From positions 297,577,080 through 297,641,079 of the forward strand of contig NC_085136.1 of assembly GCF_035046485.1 (NCBI RefSeq): a stretch of DNA of 64,000 bases, given 5' to 3'. Source of the DNA: Aedes albopictus (Eukaryota; Arthropoda; Insecta; Diptera; Culicidae). The notes under the pieces were generated by a model. That model had not been told where the DNA came from. It saw only the letters and a list, made by a program, of their open reading frames with translations, and searched no databases. A program made the translations under genes and the position numbers. Of this stretch, positions 21,041 through 32,001 are shown piece after piece; position 1 is the stretch's first letter, and each line of letters opens with the position of its first letter.

Positions 21041-21830
21041 CCCCCCCTGGATCTCCCCTGGAAAGTTATGAAACCTCTTTGAAATGCTTTAAAACTGCTC
21101 AGAAATCTTCCATAGAGCCCCCAAAAGCATCTAAGGTACAACGGGGCAAGTTGAAACGGGTGGGACAAGATGAAACAGCGGGATAACATGATGTTATCAT
21201 CTTGCCCCACCCGTTTCAACTTGCCCCGGTGTACCTTATCCAAATCTTCTGAAACCCTCTAAATCTTGATGAAACCATCTCAAACCACCAACTTTCATTA
21301 AACCCCTGACCAACCCCCAGGATGACAACATGCTGAAACACAGCACTGCAACGTCTTGAACCTATTCTAAAATCCCTCTGAAAATCTTAAACACTCCTAA
21401 GACCCGCAAAGCATATTAATAATTTATGAAGCCCACTGATGCACCCTGAAATTCGTTCAACCCTCCCAACACTTTGAGCCTCCTTGAATTGCCCTTAAGA
21501 TCCCGGAAATTACCCCTGAAACCCCATGAAGTTCCATACAATCCCCTGAAAATTCATAAAACCATTAAACGCCCTGAAGCTCCATAAAATCCATCTCAAA
21601 CCACCCTGAGATACCCAGGAGATTTTCTGAGGTACGCCTTGAAACACGCATAAATATCTCTGAACCCTTCCGAGGCTCCTTTATCTTCGCTTAAACCCAC
21701 AAGATCCCCGTTTAAGAACTTCCTGAATTTTCCAAACCACCCTGGGAACGTCTCGAAGAGCCCTACAAAACTCCCAAGAAAGCCTCGTTAAGGCCCCTTT
21801 AATGCTTCTATTGGGTATGGCATCAGCCAC
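21040..21830 (+). repeat. Degenerate CCTGAAA array carrying a small MITE
   Basis: Diverged units of CCCTGAAACC type, one direction throughout, interrupted only by the 103-bp MITE. No gene. Confidence 0.6.
21134..21236. mobile_element. Small palindromic MITE (103 bp, TA target)
   Basis: AGGTACAACGGGGCAAGTTG at the left and its near-complement at the right form arms of about 45 bp. TA flanks both ends (21132-21133 and 21237-21238). Half of a related copy lies at 62382-62432. It has no coding capacity and lies inside a degenerate CCTGAAA array. Confidence 0.8.
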
Positions 21831-21879
21831 TCCCCTACCTTATACTATCCAGCAAACTTGGAATCCATGAAGGTAAAAA

Positions 21880-21990
21880 CCGATTCCATTTATGTGAAAA
21901 TTTCTTTTGTGTACACTCAAACCTCCATTAAGGTAGAATCCATTTAGGTAAAATCTATTTAGGTCCCTCCATTTAGGTAACGTTACCTTA
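21880..21990 (+). repeat. Short ATTTAGGTA repeats
   Basis: Four or five units of CCATTTAGGTAAA type, preceded by CTCAAACCTCCATTAAGG, which resembles the ends of the pogo-like MITE at 19421. It may be a decayed relative. The neighbouring bases to 22080 hold nothing recognisable. Confidence 0.45.
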
Positions 21991-22079
21991 ATAGAATCTG
22001 ATTGTGTTGGTTTACGGACAATAAGTAGCGAGTTATGCTAAAGTGAGTTTAGAGTGTGCTCAGGGTGGAGCGATGATGG

Positions 22080-22610
22080 GGGGAGGGTGTTTCACCTGAA
22101 ACCTTTCGAAACCCCCGAAAACGCCTGGGTAATGCCTTTGAAACCTGCCAAAAATCCTCTGAAGCTTTCTGAAATGCCTTCGAAATTCTCCTAAAACCCC
22201 CTCGGATCCATGTAACGCACCCGAGACTATCAGAAACCCCTACGTAACGCCTGCGTAACGCCTCTAAAACCCTCCGAAAATCCTCTGAAGCTTCCTGAAA
22301 TACCTTCGATGTCCACCTAAAACCCCCTCGAGCTCCATGTAACGCACCTGAGACCCTCAGAACCTTCGAAAACGCCTACGTAACGCCTGAGTGACGCCTC
22401 TAAAACTCGCCAAAAATTCGATTAAACTTTCTGAACTGCCTTCGAAATCCACATAAAAACCCTACGGGTCTCATGTAACGCACTTGAACATTTATAAATG
22501 CCTTCCATATCTCCTCAACACCCCATCGGATCCCATGTGACGCAACTGAGACCCTTCGAAGCCCCCCGAAAACGCCCCTGGAGTCCCCATGCAACGCCTA
22601 TGACCTATGT
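22080..22610 (+). repeat. Degenerate CCTGAAA array, clearer period
   Basis: The blocks ACGCCTCTAAAACC...CTCTGAAGC...ATGTAACGCACCTGAGACC recur roughly every 110-125 bp (starting near 22140, 22255 and 22380), so the higher-order repeat is better preserved than in the other arrays. Confidence 0.65.
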
Positions 22611-22713
22611 AGTTCTTACGTTAGTGCAACTGTAAAGTAAATTGTGAATCCATTTAGGTTAAAGTTCTATTTAGGCTTCCAGAAGAACATGCTTGATCAG
22701 AGATCAATCACAT

Positions 22714-23256
22714 TGCTTTGCCTTTGCCTTTGCCTTTGCCTTTGCCTTTGCCTTTGCCTTTGCCTTTGCCTTTGCCTTTGCCTTTGCCTTTGCCTTTGCC
22801 TTTGCCTTTGCCTTTGCCTTTGCCTTTGCCTTTGCCTTTGCCTTTGCCTTTGCCTTTGCCTTTGCCTTTGCCTTTGCCTTTGCCTTTGCCTTTGCCTTTG
22901 CCTTTGCCTTTGCCTTTGCCTTTGCCTTTGCCTTTGCCTTTGCCTTTGCCTTTGCCTTTGCCTTTGCCTTTGCCTTTGCCTTTGCCTTTGCCTTTGCCTT
23001 TGCCTTTGCCTTTGCCTTTGCCTTTGCCTTTGCCTTTGCCTTTGCCTTTGCCTTTGCCTTTGCCTTTGCCTTTGCCTTTGCCTTTGCCTTTGCCTTTGCC
23101 TTTGCCTTTGCCTTTGCCTTTGCCTTTGCCTTTGCCTTTGCCTTTGCCTTTGCCTTTGCCTTTGCCTTTGCCTTTGCCTTTGCCTTTGCCTTTGCCTTTG
23201 CCTTTGCCTTTGCCTTTGCCTTTGCCTTTGCCTTTGCCTTCGCCTTTGCCTTTACA
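22714..23256 (+). repeat. (TTTGCC)n hexanucleotide microsatellite, about 90 copies
   Basis: About 540 bp of TTTGCC with only one visible interruption (TTCGCC near 23239), decaying into diverged copies until about 23290. The 200-codon frames over it (alternating Leu-Cys, Phe-Ala, Pro-Leu, Gly-Lys) are produced by the repeat and are not genes. The near-perfect purity suggests recent expansion, or a collapsed or extended assembly. Confidence 0.97.
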
Positions 23257-23290
23257 TTGCCTTGCTTTTTCTTTGCCTTTGGTTTGCTTG

Positions 23291-25484
23291 GAAAATAGCC
23301 AAAAACTCGAAATGTTGGTGTAGGGCAGACAATGTTCCAGTTGAAATTCGAACATGTCTAGTGAGGCAGCGAAATTGGGAAATTCAAATAAATACCTAGA
23401 AATGCTTGTGGACAGAAAAAACTCACACACGGTTTGCAGCAATAAATGAGCACAAGAGATGCGTGCGGGGCGCATCTCTGGCATCCAACGTACGACGAGC
23501 TCTGCTCGATAGGACGGAAGGAATTTCCCCGGAGGTTGCGGTTCCCATATGTCTCTGACAATTTTTTAGCATAACTTAGAGTGCATACATATACTTTTTT
23601 TTTTGCACACGGCGCCATAAAAACAAAGCGTTTTACGGGTCGAATGGAGCGGATTTTCTAATTTTATCACACGCTTCTTCCTCAACGCGATGTGATTTGG
23701 TTTTTTTTTGCGTTTGCCGGGCCTACTAAGAGATCACCATCTAACGAACAACGGGCCTAGGCTGGGTACGAGTAGGTAGGTACCCATATGTGTTCGTACG
23801 TACTTACACGTTCACTCGCTCTGGCGCTGCATATCTAATCTCAAGTGAAAAGTTAACCTTAAAAACGACGACTGCAGTAATAAAGGTAAATAAAATTTAT
23901 TATACAACTCTCACTCTCCCAAGACGGGATGGGAACCCGAACGGTAGGAAATATACCGCCGCCTAGTGGCAGAATTTTGAAACAAGTGTTAATTTTTATG
24001 TAAGTTTATGTCATACTGATAAACTTTGCTAAAGACACCAACTTTCTAAGTTATCGGGTTTCTGAAATATGATGCTATACTTCCACAAATATTTCCTTAG
24101 AACTTCGGTTGACAAATTCACTACGCACTTTTGGTTTTTTTTTTAAATCAACCATTATGTGACAATTGAAAGTTTATAATAATACTTGATGACAGAACGT
24201 GTGGTACAAATATCCCAAATGGAGGATAACGTGCCTCTAAAGTCGGCCTTCTGGTATCTGGTGACAGAACGTGACACGGCTTGAATAATAACATGCCACA
24301 TTCAACAGCAATAGCATCGATTGTGTCATCTCTCATTACTCGGGTCAACCAAGCACCGCACAAACGTTCTCCGCAAACGACGCCCAGCTGCTACTAGGTG
24401 GTACCTACCTTTGGGCTGGGAGCCCTCTGTCAGTGGGTTGAAGTTGATGGGTCGGTCCCTTTCCTTCTGGCGGTCATGTCGTAAGGAAGGACGGAAAATG
24501 GCAACCGCAGATAAAAAGCACTCCGTGAGATGAATCGTTTCCAGGCTGACTGTGGCTGCACTCGCGGTCGAGGCAAATTCTTGCAGTGGTGTCTAGTGCG
24601 GATGGTGGTGTGGGTGCAGGAAGTCTCTTAGCTAATAGGCAGTGCACAAGACCGGGGTGACTTCTTCGCAGAAGCACGCCTCACCATTTGTTAACTTGCG
24701 CGCCCGGAGGACATGTACTGCAAAAAGCCTCTATTCCCCTTCAATCTATGATGACGACGACAGCGGCGGAGGGAATCTCGCTGTGCAAAGTGTGCAACCG
24801 AGTGCGGGTTCAGGCGAGAGAGAAAGTAAATCTAATAAAATTGTAATTGTACTTTTAAATGAGGTGAGGAGCTCCCACTATTGCGAGGACAGCGGTGCGG
24901 TGCGATCGCACTTTATGGCACCGCTGGAACGTGAATCACCATTACGGGTTTTGCTCCTCGTAGGCATGGATGTTTTCCTCGTCAAACGGGACCGACGACA
25001 GAAGGGATGACACCCGTCTTGGAACCTGTCTTGCGCGGGAAAGTGTGGTTTGGTTACGTAAGCCGACGATTACCGTGCGCTGGAAGGCTGGCAGAGGATG
25101 TCGTCGTCGTTGTTATGGAATCGTGAAGATCCGTTTTTGTCCCAGATGGGGTTCGTCACTTGCAGCTGCGTTCGAATCTTTCGTTGTTTTTGCGTACACT
25201 GGGAGATACTTTGGACCGTGAGACAGGGGTTTTTATCTAATTTCCGTCATACTAAACACCAACCAATCATTGTCGAGTTCATTCTTACACCTCGCCTTAT
25301 CGCTTTGAATTAGTTTGAACCAAATTACTAATGCATAAATAAGCTTGCATATTTTTTTTTTTTGGTAAGTTTCTAGCTGCACTCTGAATAGAGTTGAAAC
25401 CTCTACACTAGACCCGAAGATAGAAAAGAGTACATAATCTTTCAGAAGCAGTTTGCCAGCCGTACGCGGAAAATGATATCCATT
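23291..25484. other. Unassigned DNA, partly GC-richer
   Basis: No gene is supported. The part from about 24300 to 25230 is GC-richer, with frames to 122 codons on both strands, but none has a recognisable domain, and frames overlap freely. A duplicated TGACAGAACGTG occurs at about 24191 and 24262. GCCGCCTAGTGG at about 23959 lies in a stretch that looks like decayed repeat. Confidence 0.35.
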
Positions 25485-25499
25485 AAGACACTGTTGCCT

Positions 25500-25937
25500 G
25501 TCGGGGCCCGTGGCGTAGTTGGTCACACGTTCGCTTCATATGCGGATGGTCATGGGTTTGATTCCCAGCCCCGGCACTTGCAATTTTTCATCCGTTGCTC
25601 TTCACCGAGAGCGGCTGACACTGACCCTCTTCTGAGCCCCATGGCTCAAACAGACCCGGATACCTGGAAATCGGCGAACTGCTACTCATAATGGACCCCC
25701 AATCGGACTGGAAAGGAACAACGACCATCCATCATCCTTGTGCTCATCATTCTACCATGTAGTAGAAAAGTGAAAGCAGCAGAAAGGCAGCCAGTTCAAT
25801 GAAGTAAAATAGAATATATCTAGGCGCTGTACAATAGTGTAGGTGCAGCTGTCAATTGAAATCGCTCACGTAGTGCCCTAGTGGACGATAGAGCTGTAAA
25901 TTAGGTTAAGTGATTAATAATAAAAAAAAAAAAAAAA
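25500..25937 (+). mobile_element. tRNA-derived SINE, Feilai-like (438 bp)
   Basis: The 5' end resembles a tRNA. The A box TGGCGTAGTTGG is at 25511-25522 and the B box GGGTTTGATTCC near 25556-25567. A tRNA-unrelated body and a poly-A tail (25922-25937) follow. The 15-bp sequence AAGACACTGTTGCCT precedes it (25485-25499), and GACACTGTTGCCT follows the tail (25938-25950). This is the signature of LINE-mediated insertion. Feilai is the known Aedes SINE of about this size and layout; the family name is by resemblance. Confidence 0.9.
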
Positions 25938-25950
25938 GACACTGTTGCCT

Positions 25951-26729
25951 ACTGACTCAGAAAGTTACGGTAGAAGGTTGGAAATTTTTCAATTGGTCAG
26001 TCAGTCAGGATTTGCCTATGTAGTGTTATGGTCACACGGTTTGTGTTTGTCTTCTTGTTTGGTTTTGTGGTATGGTTTCGTTCAATATATATTACTCCTC
26101 GTTAAGTCAGTTGTCGTCTGTTTGGTTTTTTTTTATCGAATCAATCGAACGTATGTTAAAATATAGTCAAATTGTTTTCTTGATTTCGCTAATCGTTTTT
26201 TCTGTGTTCATCTCTTGTGTCCTTAAATTATCATCGGTCCAAAACCCACAGAAACATGTAACTGAACTTCTGATATTTTTCTGTTGGTGTCATAATACCA
26301 TTTAAGAGATAAACAAAAATACGCCAAGTTGATCAGTTGATTGCAATAAAATTTTGAAATTATAAAGATTGCTTGTCTATTATGTATGCATCCCACTACA
26401 AATACTATGAAAAATATTCAAATTCGTTCAATTGTCCTATCGGTCCTGCCTAGATAAACCATGTCATTTTCTCAAGTGTAGCCTAGAAATGTCAACCTAG
26501 TCATACACAAGTAACGTTGTTCAGTTAATAAAAGCAGTCAGTTTTTGTCCAAAATGTCACGTCGAACGCATTGACGTCAACAATGCGTTCAAGTGTTCGC
26601 ACGTTAGCTTCGAATCTATCAGCACAATTAAGTGCTGCAAATCTCCTTCTCACTATAAGTTCTTCGGTCGATTTCAATTGCTTTATTTAAAGAAAATATG
26701 ATCAACTAACATAGTAAAAATTCGAAAAA
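25951..26729. other. Unassigned DNA between the SINE and the BEL element
   Basis: AT-rich, T-rich in parts. No gene or repeat recognised. GACGTCAACAATGCG near 26570 and its partial complement make a weak local palindrome. Confidence 0.3.
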
Positions 26730-26734
26730 GCAAC

Positions 26735-27097
26735 TGTTAGGTATCTAGTAATTTAAATCACCCTAATGGTCACTCATTGACCAACAGTAGTTTCCCTTTC
26801 TATCCCATGAATTTTGCCATCTCTTTATCACTCTTATCAATAGAGTAGGTGACCCACAATCAACCGAAAAGGCATTAAGCTCGGCAATGTTCGTGCCTCT
26901 ACCTAGATATTCTCTATACTGATCCTATACCTACATATAAGACAGCTAGAAACCCAGTAGAGTTAGTCTGAAATACAACCCCAACCAAATCGCATCTACC
27001 GTGTTATTAGTTACAATAAAACAGCGAGCAATAAAACGCGATCTTTTTTCGTTCGAACCCAGTTCACTGCGTTAAGTGTTTGTCGCGAATCCGAACA
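26735..27097 (+). repeat. 5' LTR of the BEL element (363 bp)
   Basis: It contains TATAAG at 26936-26941 as a likely TATA box and AATAAA poly-A sites at 27015 and 27030. Essentially identical to 34004-34366. Confidence 0.95.
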
Positions 27098-27104
27098 TAA
27101 AAGT

Positions 27105-27121
27105 TGGTCCTTCGAGCCGGA
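27105..27121 (+). promoter_or_regulatory. Primer binding site of the BEL element
   Basis: TGGTCCTTCGAGCCGGA lies seven bases after the 5' LTR, with the TGG start expected opposite the tRNA CCA end. It is unlike the PBS of the gypsy and TRIM-like elements. The tRNA was not identified. Confidence 0.7.
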
Positions 27122-27831
27122 TCACTTGCGCGCGTGAAAATCGTGATTATCGTGAAGGACAGTTGAGTGGTGGTAAAAGTGCATTAGTGAATCCCGCACC
27201 GACTGTGTGCGAAAGACACCGTGAAAGTGCACCGCAATTGCACTGAAGAACCACGTGAACACTGAACAGTCGTGCTAGTGCGTACCGGCGGCTTACGGTG
27301 CCGTATATTAAGTCCCCCAGAGGGTGAAGATCAAAAAGTGATTCCGCCAAGATCGGCTAAATTGAAATTAGTGCAGAAAGAAGCTGCGGCGAAGATCTCG
27401 TCGACGTCGTCGTTCCATCCAGGCAAAGGTCGTTGAGCTGGTTCAATTGTCGACTCGGCTTGGGCACGCTTTGGTGGCTTGGCTTGGGTCCGCGCAATTT
27501 TGGCTTGGCTTGGATGGCTATTGTCGGACCACACAAAGGAGGTAGGACAATCAACCTCTGAGGCACTGTAAGTACCCATGCATGATAGCAGCACGGCTGC
27601 TGAGATAGATGATCGATGCGAAATAAATAAATCTGCATGTCGAGTTAATTAATTTGATTACGGATGGTTTGGTAGTGAGTTGAGTTGATCCTAACGCAGT
27701 TCGAACCGTCTTTTGCTCATCGTTAGCGAAGTTGTGGTGGTGCAACGTTCTTGAGAGCATATTTTTGCGATTTTTCTGTTCTGTTGGTCGATTTTTTGGG
27801 GATTTTTCGTTGGATGTTCTGACCCTACAAA
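27122..27831 (+). other. BEL 5' leader
   Basis: Untranslated region between PBS and gag-pol. No conserved frame seen. It would hold the packaging signal, but nothing in the sequence marks it. Confidence 0.5.
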
Positions 27832-30800
27832 ATGGCACCAAGTTTGCGCTCTCTGTCTCGCCAAGAACGGTTTTGCATTGACTCGATGAACAACCTCATT
27901 AGCCTAGTTAGCACATACGATGAGCAAAGGGACAAAGCCTTCCTCGATGGATGGATGCAACGGTTGGAAAAGGTGTTTGCTGATTTCCAATCCATTCGCT
28001 TACAATTGGAACTGCGTGAGGATCAAGAAGAGTTTACGGATGCATCTGAAACCGTCTCGCTGAATGAAGATGCAAATAGGAAGGCTCGAGATGACTTCGA
28101 GCGTAACTACATGAAGGTGTATGGGTTTATCGTCTCCAAACTTCGTACCCCCGAACCCACTCCTTCTTCCTCGAATGTCGTTGCGCACGCTGGCACACCA
28201 GCGGATACATCCTTTGCTCGGATAAGGTTGCCCGAGGTAAGGCTTCCTACCTTCGATGGCACTTTAACAAACTGGCTTACTTTTCGTGACGCTTTCGTCA
28301 GCCTAATAGATTCGAATCCCCAATTGAAGCCCATTGACAAATTTTCATACCTCGTTTCGTCGCTATCCAAGGAAGCGAAGCGAGTGATCGAATCTATCGA
28401 AATTACTTCGGCCAACTACTCAGTAGCTTGGGGACTACTTGAGAAGAGGTTTGACAACAAGAAACTTGTCGTGAAGACATACATCGAGTCTTTGCTATCC
28501 ATAGAACCTATGCGCAAGGAATGCTATGAATCCTTGGCGCGCATTATCGATGATTTTGAGCGAAATCTCAAGATGATAGAGAAGATGGCGATAGACACTC
28601 AAGGGTGGAGCGTTCTTCTAGCGCACATGCTTTGTGCGCGGTTAGACTGTGCTACACTAAAACAGTGGGAGCAGCATCATAATTCGACGGAAGTGCCTGA
28701 ATACGAAGACGTCCTCAAATTCCTGCGTGGGCACTGCTCAATCCTGCAATCGTTGTCGTCGTCGAAGCCTCGTAATCCAGATTCGCCTAAATCAGAACCA
28801 GTCCGATCCTCGAAATCTAAACTGAGTCACGCAGTAACTACAAGCTCCTCTCCGAAATCCTGTTCATTCTGCAAGCAGTCGTCGCATTCTCCATTTCATT
28901 GCGAAGCTTTTCGCAAAATGCCAACATCCCAACGTTTCGAACTAGTAAAGCAAAATTCGCTTTGCATAAATTGCTTCTCGCCTTCCCACCTCGTAAAGCA
29001 ATGCCCGTCCAGCTGCTGTCGAGTGTGCGGACAGAAGCACCACACAATGTTGCACCAGAATACCACACTTCGCTCGTCGGATGGTGATCCGATCCCAAAG
29101 TCAACGCCAACGTCGTCTCCTGCTCCTCCTCCTCCAAATCAGCCTCCGTCCACTCGAAGTACTACAGCTCAGCCTCAGTCCTCCTCGTCGCAGCCTCCTC
29201 CTCCGTCGCCGAATACTCTTGCTCCGTCCACTAGTGGCCCGTCGACCAGCTACAGGCCAACGGCCCTCGTCGGAAGTGTTCGAACTGTTCCTTTGACTGT
29301 TTTGCTGCAAACTGCGGTGGTGAAAATCGCTGATGCCAACGGCTACGCCATTTGGGCTCGTGCTTTGCTGGACCCAGCGTCGCAGATCAACCTGATGACT
29401 GTGGAGCTGTCGCAGAAACTGAAGCTTCGTCGTGTAAAAACCCACCAGGAAATCGGCGGCGTTGGAAATGCTACTGTCGTTTCATCATACGCTGTTGACG
29501 CAAGAATCGAATCCCATTGTTCCAGTTTCGTCGCAGATTTCTCGTTCCATGTACTGCCTGGAATTACTCGGGAGCTACCGGCCAAGGCGTTGAATACGCA
29601 AGAATGGAACATTCCCGCAAACATCGTTCTGGCAGATCCTTCTTTCCATCAACCTGGTCCCATTGACATGATACTAGGGATGGAAGTCTACTACGAGCTC
29701 GTCGAAGAAGGGCTGGTTCGTCTTGGACCCGATCTACCCGTGCTGCAGAAAACGGTTCTCGGATGGGTCGTATCTGGCAAAGTTGGTTCATCACCGTCCC
29801 CGAGAGTCAGCTATGCCCACGTTTGCAGTATCAGTTCCCTCGAAGACCAGTTGGCGCGCTTCTGGGAGCTTGAATCGTGTCAATCCAGCAGCAATCTTTC
29901 CGTCGAAGAGACGCTTTGTGAAGCACACTTCTCTGCCACCACCGTTCGCGACGAAACCGGACGTTTTGTAGTTCAACTTCCGAAAAGATCAGCAGTCCTC
30001 TCAACCCTCGGCGATTCTAAGGAAATTGCCACCCGTCGTTTCCTCGCTTTGGAGCGACGCTTGAACGCCAATCCGCAGCTGAAGCAGGCGTATTCGCACT
30101 TCATGGAGGAGTACCATCGACTGGGTCATATGGAGGACGTAACCGATTCGGAAGACCTGGAGACCAACACTCTTTCGTATTATCTGCCCCACCATTGCGT
30201 CGTAAGACCTGATAGTCTGACTACCAAGCTTCGGGTAGTATTTGATGCCTCGGGGGCCACTAGCACAGGAGTGTCCCTCAACGACGGACTGATGGTGGGC
30301 CCAGTCGTCCAAGATGACCTGGTGTCCATCACCTTGCGGTTCCGGATGTCCCGGTACGCGATAGTGTCGGACATAGAAAAAATGTACCGGCAAATTTTGG
30401 TCTTTTCGTCTGATCGTTGCCTGCAGAAGATCCTCTGGCGGAGTTCTCCGTCGGAACCGATGCGCACCTACCAACTGTCGACCGTTACGTACGGAACTTC
30501 TTGTGCGCCTTATCTCGCCACCAGATGTCTGCAGGAACTCGCCAGAATCGGAGAAACTACCCACCCACAAGCTGCTAAGGCAGTTTCCAAGGACTTCTAT
30601 ATGGATGACCTTCTAACCGGCGTAACCGAAATAGCTGAAGGACAGCAGCTCTGCAGTCAGCTGCTGGATCTTCTTCAATCAGCCGGACTCTGCCTTCGGA
30701 AGTGGTCATCAAATTGCCCTACACTTCTCGAACACCTTCCGTCCGAGCTGCGTGACGAAAGAACAGTACTCGATCTGGAAGCCTCCGCTCCTATCAAAAC

Positions 30801-31848
30801 GCTTGGATTAAAATGGCAGACAAGCACCGACGAATTCCTCTTCGACGTTCCCGATTGGAACTCGTCTCCGAACATCACCAAACGGATCGCCCTCTCGGAC
30901 GCAGCAAAGCTGTTCGATCCGCTAGGACTCGTCGGGCCGGTAATAGTCCAAGCCAAAATCTATCTGCAGGATGTCTGGAGAAGCCAGAAGGGATGGGACG
31001 AACCCCTGGACGACGAGTTGCAACAACGGTGGCACGAATTCCGGGAAAACCTTCTAGCTCTTCGGAATCTTTCCGTTCCACGATGGGTTACGCCTGTCGT
31101 CAAACCAGCATCGACTCAAATCCACGGATTCTGCGATGCTTCGTTGAAGGCCTACGGGGCCTGTCTCTACATACGCGTTACAGCCGACGACGGGACGATC
31201 AGCGTGAACCTCCTTACCGCAAAATCGAAAGTGGCTCCTCTGGCGGATTCTCGGAAGCAGAAACGAGTCTGCTTACCTCGTCTGGAACTCTCGGCGGCGT
31301 TGCTGCTCGCCCATCTGTTTCAGAAGGTACAAACCGCCATCAATCTCGAAGCTCAAACGTTCTTTTGGTCAGATTCCACCATCGTCCTCCATTGGCTATC
31401 TGCTACCCCATCTCGGTGGAAAACCTTCGTGGCCAACCGGGTTTCGGAGGTCCAACACGCCACCGTTGGTGGACTGTGGGCTCATGTTCCTGGGTGTGAA
31501 AATCCAGCAGACATCATTTCTCGGGGAATGGACCCCGAACAACTGAAGACCACCAACTCGTGGTGGCACGGCCCGGACTGGTTGTCAAAATCATCACGCT
31601 TCTGGCCTGCTTTTGTCCACACGTCCAATGAAGACTTCCCCCCGGAGAACCTCGAAGAACGACAAGTTGCTCTCGCAGTCCATACCATTCCACCGAATCC
31701 AATCTTTTCTCTGCGGTCATCGTACGTTGCGCTACTTCGAGTAGTTGCATGGATTCGAAGATTCCAATTCAATTCGAATCCCACAAACCGCGGACAACGT
31801 CGCTTTGGATGTTTGACCACTGTTGAAATGCACGAAGCCCTCCGATGC
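27832..31848 (+). CDS. BEL gag-pol, 5' part, up to the MITE
   Basis: Starts ATG in a fair context (ACAAAATGG). In order: a gag domain of the kind found next to BEL proteases (RLPEVRLPTFDG near codon 137); cysteine-rich knuckles near codons 344-410, including CINCFSPSHLVKQC (C-x2-C-x4-H-x4-C); a Pro/Ser-rich linker; a retropepsin-like domain with ALLDPASQINLM near codon 510, where the usual Asp-Ser/Thr-Gly is replaced by Asp-Pro-Ala; a reverse transcriptase with VVFDASG, SDIEKMYRQ and catalytic YMDD at 30598-30609; an RNase H part with HGFCDAS and FFWSDSTIVLHWL. The frame enters the MITE after 31856 and ends artefactually at 32103. Confidence 0.94.
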
Positions 31849-32001
31849 CTTGTCGGCAAGCCCGTGCACAAGGGGGGGGTTTTGGGGGTTAAACCCTCCC
31901 CATTATCGACGCTTCATACACTAGGCGCCCCTCCGCCTTTTGCCGAAATTGGGAAAAACCCCTCCCTTTGCGCCACTTCTGTGCACGGGCCTGCTTGTCG
32001 G
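31849..32001. mobile_element. hAT-like MITE in BEL pol (137 bp plus 8-bp TSD)
   Basis: The element proper is 31857-31993. Its ends are CAAGCCCGTGCAC and, in reverse, CAGGCCCGTGCAC. The 8-bp duplication CTTGTCGG lies at 31849-31856 and 31994-32001. It adds 145 bp, which is not a multiple of three, so pol shifts from the first to the second frame, as observed. Inside are G and C runs (GGGGGGG near 31870, CCCCTCCC near 31960). A diverged copy is at 51115-51242. Confidence 0.93.

Noticed and set aside
22644..23484. Long frames of Leu-Cys, Phe-Ala, Pro-Leu and Gly-Lys dipeptides on both strands
   Set aside because: All come from one TTTGCC hexanucleotide microsatellite; a stop-free hexamer opens every such frame.
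24321..25221. Frames of 70-122 codons in GC-richer DNA as candidate exons
   Set aside because: No recognisable domain, no consistent splice sites, and equally long frames on the opposite strand.
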